Assembly (NCBI GenBank): GCA_937927335.1 | Contig: CALBDU010000043.1 | Coordinates: forward strand, 1-64,000 | From: an uncultured Clostridium sp. | GTDB taxonomy: Bacteria; Bacillota; Clostridia; Clostridiales; Clostridiaceae | Length of the DNA stretch: 64,000 bases | Direction: 5' to 3' | Shown: positions 26,824 to 34,964 of the stretch, in pieces | Layout: every line of letters begins with the position of its first letter | Numbering within the stretch: position 1 is the stretch's first letter | Program-made: the position numbers and the translations under genes | The notes under the pieces: model-generated | The model's input: the letters and a program-made list of their open reading frames with translations, nothing else | What the model was told of the DNA's origin: nothing | Databases searched by the model: none

Positions 26824-27282
26824 ATGGAATTTTTATTGGAAAGTGTGGAACAAACCCTGGAGCTTGGAAGAAAAATTGGAAAATTACTTAATCCAGGTGA
26901 TATAATATGTCTGGATGGAGAGCTCGGTACCGGGAAAACACATTTGGCAAAGGGCATAGCATCGGGTTTAGGTATTAAGGAGCATATTACAAGCCCCACA
27001 TTTACAATAGTAAATGAATATGAAGGCAGAATGAAACTATACCACTTTGATGTGTATAGAATAGATGACCCTGAGGAAATTGAAGCCATCGGCTTTGATG
27101 AATATATTTTCAGCGATGCAGTAAGCATAATTGAATGGTCTGAGCTGATAAGCGAATTGATACCCGAGGAACGCATTCAAATCAATATTAAAAAGCTGCC
27201 TGAAAAAGGTGATAACTGGAGATGTGTAACCATTGAATATACTGGCAGCAGATATGATTACATAAAGGAGATAAAAATATGA
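26824..27282 (+). CDS. tsaE: tRNA threonylcarbamoyladenosine biosynthesis ATPase TsaE
   Basis: The 152-residue protein has a P-loop GELGTGKTHLAKGIA near residues 36-50 and the TsaE blocks SPTFTIVNEY and YHFDVYRI. It provides ATP hydrolysis for turnover of the TsaB-TsaD complex in t6A synthesis. GAGGTG lies 6 bases before the ATG at 26824; a GTG three codons earlier overlaps that site and is rejected. The stop overlaps the tsaB start as ATGA. Confidence 0.95.
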   Translation: MEFLLESVEQTLELGRKIGKLLNPGDIICLDGELGTGKTHLAKGIASGLGIKEHITSPTFTIVNEYEGRMKLYHFDVYRIDDPEEIEAIGFDEYIFSDAVSIIEWSELISELIPEERIQINIKKLPEKGDNWRCVTIEYTGSRYDYIKEIKI

Positions 27283-27986
27283 AAATCTTAAGTGTGGATA
27301 CAGCTACGGAATCTGCTTCCTGTGCTGTTCTTGAGGAAGGAAAGCTACTTGGCGAGATAACCTTCAATTATAAAAAACAGCATTCTGTTATTTTAATGGA
27401 TATTATTGATTCGCTGTTGAAAAATTTAAAGCTTGATATAAATGACATGGATGGTTTTGTGGTTTCAGAGGGTCCCGGTTCCTTTACTGGTCTTAGAATT
27501 GGAGCAGCAGCTGTGAAGGGATTGAGCCAGGGCACAAACAAACCCTTTACAGCAGTATCAACCCTGGATTCCCTGGCATACAACATGGCCTGGACTTCCG
27601 GCATTGTTTGTCCCGTTTTAGATGCTTTGAGAGGAAATGTATATTCAGCCCTGTACAAATTTGAAAACCACAGTCTTGTGAGACTAAGTGATTACCTTGT
27701 TTTATCGGTTAAGGAGCTCATAAGCTTACTTAATGAAAAGGGGGAAGCTGTTTGCTTTGTAGGAGATGGGGTTCCATTATATAAGGATATATTCCAGCAG
27801 GAAATTATAAATGTATCTTTTGCCCCAGTGAATCTTAATCTGGCCAGGGCATCCTCCCTTGGCGAGCTTGGTATGATAAAACTGAAAAATAACAATTTCA
27901 AAGACAGTTCCTTTGCTCCCTTTTATTTAAGAAAGTCCCAGGCAGAAAGAGAATATGATAAAAAGCAGGAAAATAAAAATGAGTAA
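27279..27986 (+). CDS. tsaB: tRNA threonylcarbamoyladenosine biosynthesis protein TsaB
   Basis: The 235-residue protein starts MKILSVDTATESASCAVLE and has the EGPGSFTGLRIGAAAVKGL segment, both diagnostic of TsaB. It is an ASKHA-fold partner that activates TsaD. It overlaps tsaE by four bases (ATGA) and rimI by eight, so the three genes are translationally coupled. Confidence 0.95.
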   Translation: MKILSVDTATESASCAVLEEGKLLGEITFNYKKQHSVILMDIIDSLLKNLKLDINDMDGFVVSEGPGSFTGLRIGAAAVKGLSQGTNKPFTAVSTLDSLAYNMAWTSGIVCPVLDALRGNVYSALYKFENHSLVRLSDYLVLSVKELISLLNEKGEAVCFVGDGVPLYKDIFQQEIINVSFAPVNLNLARASSLGELGMIKLKNNNFKDSSFAPFYLRKSQAEREYDKKQENKNE

Positions 27987-28428
27987 TCTTAGTGTAGTTC
28001 CATTTCAGCTGGACCATGTTGAAGATGTATTGATGGTAGAAAAGCTTTCTTTTTCAATTCCCTGGAGCAGGGACTCTTTCATTAATGAAATATCAAATAA
28101 CAGCATTTCAAGGTACGTGGTATGCATTAAGGATGGAAGGGTCATAGGCTACGGGGGCATGTGGCTCATTGCTGGAGAAGCTCATATTACCAATATCGGA
28201 GTACATCCGGATTTTAGAAAAATGGGAGCTGCCAGCGCCATTGTGGAAGCACTGTTTGATATATGCAAAAGGGAGTCAGTCTCTGATATTACCTTGGAGG
28301 TCCGGGAATCAAATGTGCCTGCAATTAGTCTTTACACAAAATACGGTTTTGTTAGAGAGGGTACAAGGTATGGTTATTATGAGGATAATAAGGAAAATGC
28401 AATAATCATGTGGAAACACAAAATATGA
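27979..28428 (+). CDS. rimI: Ribosomal protein S18 alanine N-acetyltransferase RimI
   Basis: The 149-residue GNAT protein has ITNIGVHPDFRKMGAASAI (acetyl-CoA-binding motif A) and LEVRESNVPAISLYTKYGF (motif B), the pattern of RimI. It would acetylate the N-terminus of ribosomal protein S18. The ATG at 27979 has AGGA about 7 bases upstream and overlaps tsaB by eight bases. A terminator follows. The tsaE-tsaB-rimI order is standard; only tsaD is absent here. Confidence 0.9.
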   Translation: MSNLSVVPFQLDHVEDVLMVEKLSFSIPWSRDSFINEISNNSISRYVVCIKDGRVIGYGGMWLIAGEAHITNIGVHPDFRKMGAASAIVEALFDICKRESVSDITLEVRESNVPAISLYTKYGFVREGTRYGYYEDNKENAIIMWKHKI

Positions 28429-28430
28429 AA

Positions 28431-28452
28431 TGAGTGCCCATCAGGGCACTCA
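28431..28452. terminator. Terminator between rimI and tyrS
   Basis: A perfect 9-bp stem, TGAGTGCCC with GGGCACTCA and an ATCA loop, lies in the 26-base gap between the convergent stops. A T-rich stretch follows on the plus strand. Confidence 0.8.
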
Positions 28453-28454
28453 GC

Positions 28455-29675
28455 TTATTTTATTGCTATTCTGTTGTAGTTTTTCTTTCCTCTTCTTATA
28501 AGAATGGATCCGTCCTTAAACATGGCTTCTGGAACCAGCATATTTGCATCTGCAACCTTTTCATCATCTATAGTAAGTCCGCCCTGCTGGATAAGTCTCC
28601 TGGCTTCACCCTTTGAAGGCATTATCCCTGTATTTACAAGCAGGTCTGTAATTGTGACATTTAATTGATCCTTTGAAATTTCCGTGGTTGGAACATTGCT
28701 AAGGTCAGCACCACCTGCAAACAGCGCTTCTGCTGCTGCCTTTGCCTTAACTGCCTCTTCCTCTCCGTGAATAAGCTTAGTAACCTCAAAGGCCAGCACC
28801 TTTTTAGCTTCATTTATTTCTGAACCCTCCAAAGCTCCAAGTCTTCTTACTTCATCCATAGGGAGGAAGGTTAACAGTGCAAGACATTTCTCAACATCTG
28901 CATCATCCACGTTCCTGAAGTACTGGTAAAAGTCGTATGGGGATGTTTTTTCCTTGTCCAGCCAAAGTGCTCCTGATACAGTTTTACCCATTTTCTGTCC
29001 CTGGCTGTTTGTAAGAAGGGCAATAGTAACACCAAAGGCAGGCTTTTGAACCTTTTTCCTTACAAGCTCAACACCTGATATTATATTGGTCCATTGGTCA
29101 TTGCCTCCAAACTGGAGAACGCAGCCATATCTCTGATTTAATTCATAAAAATCATAGCCCTGCATTAGCATGTAGTTGAATTCCAGGAAGGTAAGACCTC
29201 TTTCCAGCCTTTGTTTAACGCTTTCTGCAGTAAGCATCTTATTAACTGAAAAATGTACTCCCACTTCCCTTAAAAAATCTACATAGTTAAGCTTTAAAAG
29301 CCAATCCGCATTATTAGCCATTATAGCCTTTTCATCGGAGAAGTCAATTACTCTCTCAAACTGTTTCTTGTAACAGGAAGCGTTATGATCAATCTGCTCT
29401 TTTGTCAGCATTTTTCTCATATCTGTTTTTCCTGACGGGTCTCCCACCATAGCAGTTCCACCGCCCAAAAGCACTATTGGCCTGTGACCTGCCCTCTGCA
29501 TATGGGCCATAACCATCATCTGTATAAAGCTTCCCACATGAAGACTGTCTGCTGTCGGATCGAAACCTATATAAAATGTAATCTTTTCCTTTTCTAAAAG
29601 CTCTCTAAGCTCTTCCTCGTGGGTAAATTGTTCGATGTAGCCTCTTTCTACTAATACATCAATAACACTAGACAT
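28455..29675 (-). CDS. tyrS: Tyrosyl-tRNA synthetase
   Basis: The 406-residue class I synthetase has the HIGH-type motif HVGS in FDPTADSLHVGSF and the KMSKS-type motif KMGKT. A C-terminal S4-like RNA-binding domain is visible in LLVNTGIMPSKGEARRLIQQ. It charges tRNA-Tyr. GGAGGT abuts the first ATG (29681) with no spacing and sits 6 bases before the second (29675), which I use. Expression is controlled by the Tyr T-box immediately upstream. Confidence 0.97.
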   Translation of the reverse strand: MSSVIDVLVERGYIEQFTHEEELRELLEKEKITFYIGFDPTADSLHVGSFIQMMVMAHMQRAGHRPIVLLGGGTAMVGDPSGKTDMRKMLTKEQIDHNASCYKKQFERVIDFSDEKAIMANNADWLLKLNYVDFLREVGVHFSVNKMLTAESVKQRLERGLTFLEFNYMLMQGYDFYELNQRYGCVLQFGGNDQWTNIISGVELVRKKVQKPAFGVTIALLTNSQGQKMGKTVSGALWLDKEKTSPYDFYQYFRNVDDADVEKCLALLTFLPMDEVRRLGALEGSEINEAKKVLAFEVTKLIHGEEEAVKAKAAAEALFAGGADLSNVPTTEISKDQLNVTITDLLVNTGIMPSKGEARRLIQQGGLTIDDEKVADANMLVPEAMFKDGSILIRRGKKNYNRIAIK

Positions 29676-29694
29676 AAACATACCTCCTCTTATT

Positions 29695-29928
29695 AAATTC
29701 AGGAAATAAAAAAACAGGCCTTCTGCTTGGGGCGAAGGTCTGTCGCGGTACCACCCAAATTTGTAACTTAATTAAAATAACGGCTGTTAACCGGCGGGGC
29801 CTACTACAAATTCAGCCTGCAACTCCAAGGAGTAATTCACTATGAAACAGCCATGGGCTTTCACCTGCCGCCCACTCTCTGATGGAACATTTTCATACCT
29901 ACTTTTCCTTTTCAACGTCTTTATATTG
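29695..29928 (-). ncRNA. T-box leader of tyrS (specifier UAC)
   Basis: On the minus strand the T-box motif GGGTGGTACCGCG lies at 29756-29744. It is followed by a terminator stem ACAGACCTTC/GAAGGCCTGT and seven T residues (29743-29707). Stem I contains the specifier loop with UAC (29834-29832) in a GAATTACTCC context. Uncharged tRNA-Tyr would pair with UAC and with the UGGU bases of the T-box, allowing read-through. Confidence 0.93.
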
Positions 29929-29934
29929 TAAAAA

Positions 29935-29963
29935 AGTATACTATAAAATTATCCCATCGTCAA
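29935..29963 (-). promoter_or_regulatory. Sigma-A promoter for the tyrS T-box transcript
   Basis: TTGACG and TATACT are spaced by 17 bases on the minus strand. The predicted start is near 29928. Confidence 0.8.
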
Positions 29964-30035
29964 TATAAAATAAAATTAAACTTTTTGAAATGTAAAACTT
30001 ATGATAAAATTTATATAATGAAGGAGTGATATTTG

Positions 30036-30863
30036 ATGAATAGCTGGAAATTCAAAGCAGCAGTATTAAGCAGTGAAATAAATTTAAATGCCATATCCTC
30101 CCATTTCGGCTTGAACAAGAAATTCAAGTGGGAGGATCCTTTGGTACTGTCGGGCAGTGCACTGAAAGGATTGATAAAGGATACTGAAAACAAGTGGATA
30201 TATATTTATTATTTTGGTTCACTGGTATTTATCAACATGGAGTATCATGAAATTCAGGACCTTGTAAAGTACATCAAAGGCATTGATGAAAACCTTAAAA
30301 ATAACAACATCAATGAATACATAGATGACTATAAGCTTGAGATAAGCCCTGAATATGAATATTCATTATATAATGACCTTATGACCTCCAATGAGTTTCA
30401 GCCCTATTACCTTGACATTATTTCACTGGTGCTGGCAAAATCCATATCTCTTAAAAAGGTGGAAAATGATACTGATAAATTACTTGATAGTATCGAGGAT
30501 GTCATTGACTATCTGGAAAACGGAAAATTTAATATGTCTGACAAGCAACTTGCAAGAACCTCTGCTAAAGTCATAAGGTTCAAATATAATACCATATCAA
30601 ACCTTATGCTTCTTGATAAGCCTAAAGCAGCCTGGAATAACGAGAATATCGAAAATTTCTTTCTGGAACTGGCTGCTCTGTTTGATATTGACGACAGATA
30701 TAAGAAAATAACCCACAAATCGGAAATTCTTCATGATATAACAGATGTTTTTGGTTCTCTTACCCATGAAAAAAGGGCAACCAAGCTTGAAATTATGGTC
30801 ATTGTACTTATACTGTTCGAGCTTCTGATTTCATTATTTGAATTATTCACTAAATATTTTTAG
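30036..30863 (+). CDS. RMD1/DUF155-family membrane-anchored protein
   Basis: The 275-residue protein has a DUF155-like body with the blocks WIYIYYFGSLVFINM and RTSAKVIRFKYNTISNLMLL. It ends in one membrane segment (EIMVIVLILFELLISLFELF), the usual layout of the RMD1/Sif2/RMND1 family. Eukaryotic members act in mitochondrial translation or sporulation; the bacterial function is unknown. AAGGAG lies 9 bases before the ATG. It is monocistronic and ends in a terminator. Confidence 0.75.
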   Translation: MNSWKFKAAVLSSEINLNAISSHFGLNKKFKWEDPLVLSGSALKGLIKDTENKWIYIYYFGSLVFINMEYHEIQDLVKYIKGIDENLKNNNINEYIDDYKLEISPEYEYSLYNDLMTSNEFQPYYLDIISLVLAKSISLKKVENDTDKLLDSIEDVIDYLENGKFNMSDKQLARTSAKVIRFKYNTISNLMLLDKPKAAWNNENIENFFLELAALFDIDDRYKKITHKSEILHDITDVFGSLTHEKRATKLEIMVIVLILFELLISLFELFTKYF

Positions 30864-30885
30864 GCCGGATTTCTCCGGCCTATTA
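30862..30885 (+). terminator. Terminator after the DUF155 gene
   Basis: An 8-bp stem AGGCCGGA/TCCGGCCT with a TTTC loop overlaps the stop codon and is followed by ATTATATT, a weak T-run. Confidence 0.65.
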
Positions 30886-30913
30886 TATTATTTAAATTAT
30901 TTTCATTGTTATT

Positions 30914-31321
30914 CTATGCAACGTACCTCCTCATAAATTCAGGTACATCATTTTCTCCATTAATGTTTATAAAACATTCTATGTGGTTTTTATCTATTAT
31001 TTTTTCCAGCTGATAAAACAAATGTGCCGCATCGTTTAAATCCATATCTACAATATTAAACAACCCATCAATAAAAATGGTATCAATATCGTAGTCCTCG
31101 GAAATAATGCCGCACAAAAAACCATAAAAACTGTCTTCATGTTTTAAATCAAAATCACCTGTGTCAATAAACCTTATTTTTCTGTCTAATTCCAGTAGTG
31201 GCCTCTTATCATCATCGATATAAACAACGTGTCCCTTGCTTTCCAAAACCTTTTCATTTGCCAGATTAATTAAAGCTTTTGTTTTTCCTGAACCTCTTTT
31301 GTTACAGAATACATGAATCAT
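30914..31321 (-). CDS. Small P-loop protein of unknown function
   Basis: The 135-residue soluble protein starts MIHVFCNKRGSGKTKALINL, a Walker A P-loop at the extreme N-terminus. It has a Walker B-like strand in DIDTIFIDG near residue 85. The layout recalls stand-alone MinD/thymidylate-kinase-like nucleotide-binding proteins, but I recognise no named family. GGGGTGG precedes the ATG at 31321; a GTG three codons earlier is less well placed. It is monocistronic. No neighbouring gene suggests a role. Confidence 0.6.
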   Translation of the reverse strand: MIHVFCNKRGSGKTKALINLANEKVLESKGHVVYIDDDKRPLLELDRKIRFIDTGDFDLKHEDSFYGFLCGIISEDYDIDTIFIDGLFNIVDMDLNDAAHLFYQLEKIIDKNHIECFININGENDVPEFMRRYVA

Positions 31322-31409
31322 TTTTACCACCCCTTAATAATATTTAGGTGCCAACCTCATAGATAAATTATATAATAGTCAGAATATTTTTTCAATGTCA
31401 GTATTATGT

Positions 31410-32573
31410 TTAATTACTTTGATTTTGGTGCTTTAGCTTGTTTATGCCCGGAAATATCACTTTAAAGCTGTTTTCATTTATATTGTTAACAAACATAACT
31501 TTTCCTATGTTTTTAAATAATTTTTTCATTTTTGTAAAGCCCTTTTCCGCCTTTAAAAGCCTGCCCTGACTGTCCATGGAAATAATTTTTTCATAAATCC
31601 ACATATTGCGTTTGTTATATGCATTATTAAAGGTATTTTTTGTATCAGCAAAAACACCTGGGCTAGTGACACTAACACTGTTATTGTCTATTATTACCAC
31701 TATTTCTTTTGAATATACAGTATAATCTCTATAAATTACTGCGTTCATTACGGCTTCAAACACGGCCTCCACGGGATACTCCTCCGGCAGGCTCTCTTTA
31801 AGGATCAATTCACTTTTATCAATCATTGAAAGCAAGTTGCCCTGTACAATAACATCTTCAGTTTCCTTTCCTTCCAATTTGTTTACAACTCGTATGAAAT
31901 TATGTGGTAAAAACAAATAGTTCTTATCTGAAAATACAAGAAGTCCACCCAAAGTAGCCAGCTCACAATCACTTTCCCTCTCAGCATGGATAATCCCTGC
32001 GGATTCCATTAACTGTTTTTTAATGGAATCGTTAATTTTTAAGCCCTTGGAATCAAAATATTTTTTCACTAGCTCATTGTTTATAGAGTCCATACAGCTT
32101 CCTGCTATAGGGATGGTTTCCGCATTCAAGCTGAAGCCTTCCTGAAGAGACTCAATTATTTCCTGCTTTCTCATGGTATCAGTGGTGGAACCCCTTCTAA
32201 TATAAAATGCACCATTATCCTTAATCTGATACGGCTTATGGGGCCCGTCATATATTGTTATAACGCCAAGGGTTTTGCCGTCATAATTCACCAGCTCCAA
32301 AGCAACAGGAATAGGCGGTTCACTTCTTGTGGAAATAATCTGCTGAACCTGCTCCTCTGAAATGTCTAACCCATCAATACCTATTATTCTTTTGGTTGTA
32401 TCCTCAACACCAAGTATTATATATCCCCTTCCCCACTTTGAATTAGCTATGGCGCATATATCCTTGGCAAGTTCCTTCCTTCCGCTTTCTGATACAATGT
32501 CAATAGTCTGCTTAAAGTCGAGCTTAGTGCCTTCAGGCCTTTTTATTAAATTTGTCAGTCTTTTTTTATCCAT
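31410..32573 (-). CDS. AlbA_2 (Schlafen-type) domain ATP-binding protein
   Basis: The 387-residue protein begins with an AlbA_2 domain: EGTKLDFKQTIDI, ELAKDICAIANSKWGRGYIILGVED and GAFYIRRGSTT (to about residue 130). The C-terminal half resembles the RecG-like HATPase-related region that follows AlbA_2 in many bacterial proteins (AVFEAVMNAVIYRDYT). Such proteins are loosely called transcriptional regulators or RNA-binding Schlafen relatives; some act in phage defence, but nothing around this gene supports that. GAGGT sits 8 bases before the second ATG (32573) and only 2 before the first, so I use the second. Confidence 0.75.
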   Translation of the reverse strand: MDKKRLTNLIKRPEGTKLDFKQTIDIVSESGRKELAKDICAIANSKWGRGYIILGVEDTTKRIIGIDGLDISEEQVQQIISTRSEPPIPVALELVNYDGKTLGVITIYDGPHKPYQIKDNGAFYIRRGSTTDTMRKQEIIESLQEGFSLNAETIPIAGSCMDSINNELVKKYFDSKGLKINDSIKKQLMESAGIIHAERESDCELATLGGLLVFSDKNYLFLPHNFIRVVNKLEGKETEDVIVQGNLLSMIDKSELILKESLPEEYPVEAVFEAVMNAVIYRDYTVYSKEIVVIIDNNSVSVTSPGVFADTKNTFNNAYNKRNMWIYEKIISMDSQGRLLKAEKGFTKMKKLFKNIGKVMFVNNINENSFKVIFPGINKLKHQNQSN

Positions 32574-32669
32574 AACCATTACCTCTTTTAGTACTATATA
32601 TGAAAAGCTTATTATTATTATAATACATTTTTATTCATTAAAAACATATTTAGTGCAACAAGTTAAATA

Positions 32670-32697
32670 TTGTTTTTTATAAAAAAAATGATATAAT
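32670..32697 (+). promoter_or_regulatory. Sigma-A promoter for the zinc-ribbon gene
   Basis: TTGTTT and TATAAT are spaced by 16 bases. The predicted start near 32704 gives a leader of about 120 bases, long for a 54-residue protein. Confidence 0.65.
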
Positions 32698-32754
32698 TAA
32701 ATGTAAGAGTCTAGCTCATATTATTTATGTATAGGTCAATTGTTTCAAGGTACT

Positions 32755-32818
32755 TTAAACTCCTTATATCCTAGGAGGTAAATTCCAAGAACAAATTAGT
32801 CCTATGATTTTAAGGAGG
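32755..32818 (+). promoter_or_regulatory. Structured leader with two Shine-Dalgarno-like sites
   Basis: CTCC at 32760-32763 can pair with GGAG at 32774-32777, which belongs to a decoy TAGGAGG with no start codon after it. A TCCT further on can pair with the true AAGGAGG at 32812-32818. The two arrangements could compete and expose or hide the ribosome-binding site, but this is read by eye only. Confidence 0.35.
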
Positions 32819-32826
32819 TTAAAAAA

Positions 32827-32991
32827 ATGGCTGATAAGACTATTGAATGTAAAGATTGTGGAAAAGAATTTGTTTTCACTGAAGGAGAACAAGCATTTTA
32901 CAAGGAAAAAGGATTTGAAAACGATCCAGTTAGATGCCCTGATTGCAGAAGGGCGAGAAAAAACGAAAAAAACAAAATGAGAGATAGATAA
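32827..32991 (+). CDS. 54-residue zinc-ribbon protein (CxxC)
   Basis: The small protein starts MADKTIECKDCGKEFVF and has two CxxC pairs, C8/C11 and C37/C40 (RCPDCRRARK), followed by a lysine/arginine-rich tail. This is the short zinc-ribbon family common in Clostridia and Bacilli, likely to bind zinc and perhaps nucleic acid. A strong AAGGAGG lies 8 bases before the ATG. A terminator follows at once, so it is monocistronic and probably well expressed. Function is not established. Confidence 0.88.
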   Translation: MADKTIECKDCGKEFVFTEGEQAFYKEKGFENDPVRCPDCRRARKNEKNKMRDR

Positions 32992-33001
32992 TAGTTAATT
33001 T

Positions 33002-33028
33002 GGCTGTGCTTGCACAGCCTTTTGCTTT
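33002..33028 (+). terminator. Terminator after the zinc-ribbon gene
   Basis: GGCTGTGC and GCACAGCC form an 8-bp inverted repeat followed by TTTTGCTTTAT, starting ten bases after the stop codon. Confidence 0.8.
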
Positions 33029-33087
33029 ATAATAATTTCCTTAAGAATTGATTAAAATATAGCTATAATAATATTGGAGGTACTGAT

Positions 33088-33243
33088 ATGAAGTTTATAC
33101 GCTGGCTCGCTGCTGTATTCCTTTTATTTTGGCTAATTTCCCTGGTTTTCAGATTAGGAAGTGTGCTGGTTAATGTTCTTCTTTTAATAGCAGGGCTTAT
33201 CTTTGCTGCCGATGTAGCTTGTCATAGAAAAAAACAATGGTGA
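33088..33243 (+). CDS. 51-residue hydrophobic protein (Lmo0937-like)
   Basis: The peptide MKFIRWLAAVFLLFWLISLV and the rest up to HRKKQW contain two adjacent hydrophobic segments (about 4-20 and 24-43) with a positively charged tail. This matches the short Lmo0937/DUF5670-type membrane proteins of Firmicutes. GGAGG lies 7 bases before the ATG. Function unknown. Confidence 0.75.
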   Translation: MKFIRWLAAVFLLFWLISLVFRLGSVLVNVLLLIAGLIFAADVACHRKKQW

Positions 33244-33309
33244 ATGTGTACTTAGCCTCTTCTTTTATGTTATAATGGTTTTGAAATTGGAAGGGGGCTA
33301 TTTTTTTGT

Positions 33310-34296
33310 ATGCCTAAAAATAAATTTTTTCAAAATATATATAGAATCTTGAAACCCTTTGCATTAAAATTATGGGGCTTTATTAAAAAATATTATTTTA
33401 TATTCATTGGGATATATTTCCTGAAAAATGCATTGTATACAGCAATTTATTCAGATACAGGCACTGATTATAAAATATATTTATTCCTGCTGGCATTTGC
33501 CGCGTTCACAGTATTTTTTGATATCAGAAGAGATGTAAAACTTATTTCATTTTGTGTACTAGCTATACCCTTTTTATTTTTTATCTGGTACATAAATGCA
33601 AACGGCTATACATTCTGGGGAAAAATGCTGAGCTGGCAGATCAGCCGTGGTATAGTAGTTGACCTGAACGGATTATTTGCAAGCATACCATTAAATGATG
33701 CATCCTTTGCGAGAGCATTTAAAAATGATACCTTAACCTGGTTTTTCAGATTTGTTTATAATAATGGTTTTGTGCTTCCGCTGCTGCTTCCATTATACAG
33801 GGCCTTTATCTCCCTGGATTTTAAGAAAATGCTTAGATATGCATTATCAGGACACATTTTTCAGGTATTTCTTATAACTCCTTTTTATCTTTTATTCCAT
33901 CTTCAGGAGGTATGGTATGTACTTGGCCAGCCAGACGGCCTGGCAAGAAATTTAAGTCCTCAGGCTGCTGCAGGAGTTACTTTAAATTGTTTTCCTTCCA
34001 TGCACACATCCATTGCTTTCGCTATGTTTTTGCTGGTAATGAGGGAGAAAAATAAAATCTTTAAATACATATGGGGTTTTTACTGCTTAAGTGTAATATT
34101 CTCTACTATGTATCTGGAAATTCATTGGGTAATAGATGTTATTGGCGGACTTATCCTAGCTTACGGAACTGTTAAGCTTGTGGATTTTGTTTTGGACAAG
34201 GGTAAGCAGATTATAACAGCACCTTTAAACTTTTTATATTATAAAAATAGAAAGAATTCAGTAGTTTTAAACAATTACTATTTGGATACAATGTAA
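33310..34296 (+). CDS. PAP2-superfamily membrane phosphatase/phosphotransferase
   Basis: The 328-residue protein has about six membrane segments and the PAP2 (type 3, inositol-phosphotransferase-like) motifs CFPSMHTSIAFAMF near residue 230 and EIHWVIDVIGG near residue 275. The family dephosphorylates or transfers phospho-head groups on lipids or undecaprenyl pyrophosphate at the outer membrane face. The ATG at 33310 has a GGAAGGGGG purine run about 14 bases upstream, a little far. TATAAT occurs at about 33271. A terminator follows the stop. Substrate unknown. Confidence 0.85.
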   Translation: MPKNKFFQNIYRILKPFALKLWGFIKKYYFIFIGIYFLKNALYTAIYSDTGTDYKIYLFLLAFAAFTVFFDIRRDVKLISFCVLAIPFLFFIWYINANGYTFWGKMLSWQISRGIVVDLNGLFASIPLNDASFARAFKNDTLTWFFRFVYNNGFVLPLLLPLYRAFISLDFKKMLRYALSGHIFQVFLITPFYLLFHLQEVWYVLGQPDGLARNLSPQAAAGVTLNCFPSMHTSIAFAMFLLVMREKNKIFKYIWGFYCLSVIFSTMYLEIHWVIDVIGGLILAYGTVKLVDFVLDKGKQIITAPLNFLYYKNRKNSVVLNNYYLDTM

Positions 34297-34299
34297 ATG

Positions 34300-34330
34300 A
34301 ATGCAGTATTTAATGCTGCATTTTATTTTT
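34300..34330 (+). terminator. Terminator after the PAP2 gene
   Basis: AATGCAG and CTGCATT form a 7-bp stem with a 9-base loop, followed by TTATTTTTAT. The T-run ends about 18 bases before the glycosylase start, so that gene may be fed by read-through. Confidence 0.7.
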
Positions 34331-34347
34331 ATGGTGGTGATGGTAGT

Positions 34348-34953
34348 ATGAATAAATTAACCAGGTCATTTTATGAACGCAGTACTGAGCTTGTAGCAAA
34401 AGAGCTTTTAGGCAAAATACTTGTACATGAGTCAGGCGGCGTTAAAATATCAGGGAAAATAGCTGAAACAGAAGCCTACCTTGGGGTCGCTGATAAAGCT
34501 GCCCATTCATTTGGTGGCAGAAAGACCAATAGAGTTAATGTAATGTATGGAGCTCCAGGGCATTCCTATGTTTTCATGATATACGGCATGTATTACTGCT
34601 TTAATGTGGTGACGGAGAAGCCTGGAATCCCTGAGGCGGTGCTTATCAGAGCTCTGGAGCCGGTAGAGGGCCTTGAAGAAATGTCAGTAAATCGCTTCGG
34701 CAAAAGCTATACCACTCTTTCCAAAAGGGAAAAGCTTAATCTTACTAACGGCCCCGGTAAACTATGTGGGGCACTGGCTATAGATAAAGCTCTAAATGGG
34801 GAAGATTTGTGCGGCGATAGATTATATATAGAAGATAACAATGAAAAGTTCAACATTATCACCAGCACCAGGATTGGTATTGACTATGCCCAGGAGGCTA
34901 AGGAATACCTGCTTAGATTTTATATAGATGGAAATGATTATGTTTCAAAATAG
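34348..34953 (+). CDS. DNA-3-methyladenine glycosylase (AAG/Mpg family)
   Basis: The 201-residue protein has the AAG signatures GKIAETEAYLGVADKAAHSFGG (here split at about residues 37-58), RNVNVMYGAPGHSYVFMIYGMY-like segment (NRVNVMYGAPGHSYV) and LTNGPGKLCGALAID. It removes 3-methyladenine and related alkylated bases in base-excision repair. The conserved Glu in AETEAY is present. A GGTGGTGATGG sequence precedes the ATG at 34348; the frame extends 17 codons further into the preceding terminator, which I reject. It is followed 11 bases later by a GIY-YIG gene. Confidence 0.94.
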   Translation: MNKLTRSFYERSTELVAKELLGKILVHESGGVKISGKIAETEAYLGVADKAAHSFGGRKTNRVNVMYGAPGHSYVFMIYGMYYCFNVVTEKPGIPEAVLIRALEPVEGLEEMSVNRFGKSYTTLSKREKLNLTNGPGKLCGALAIDKALNGEDLCGDRLYIEDNNEKFNIITSTRIGIDYAQEAKEYLLRFYIDGNDYVSK

Positions 34954-34964
34954 CGAGGGATAAA

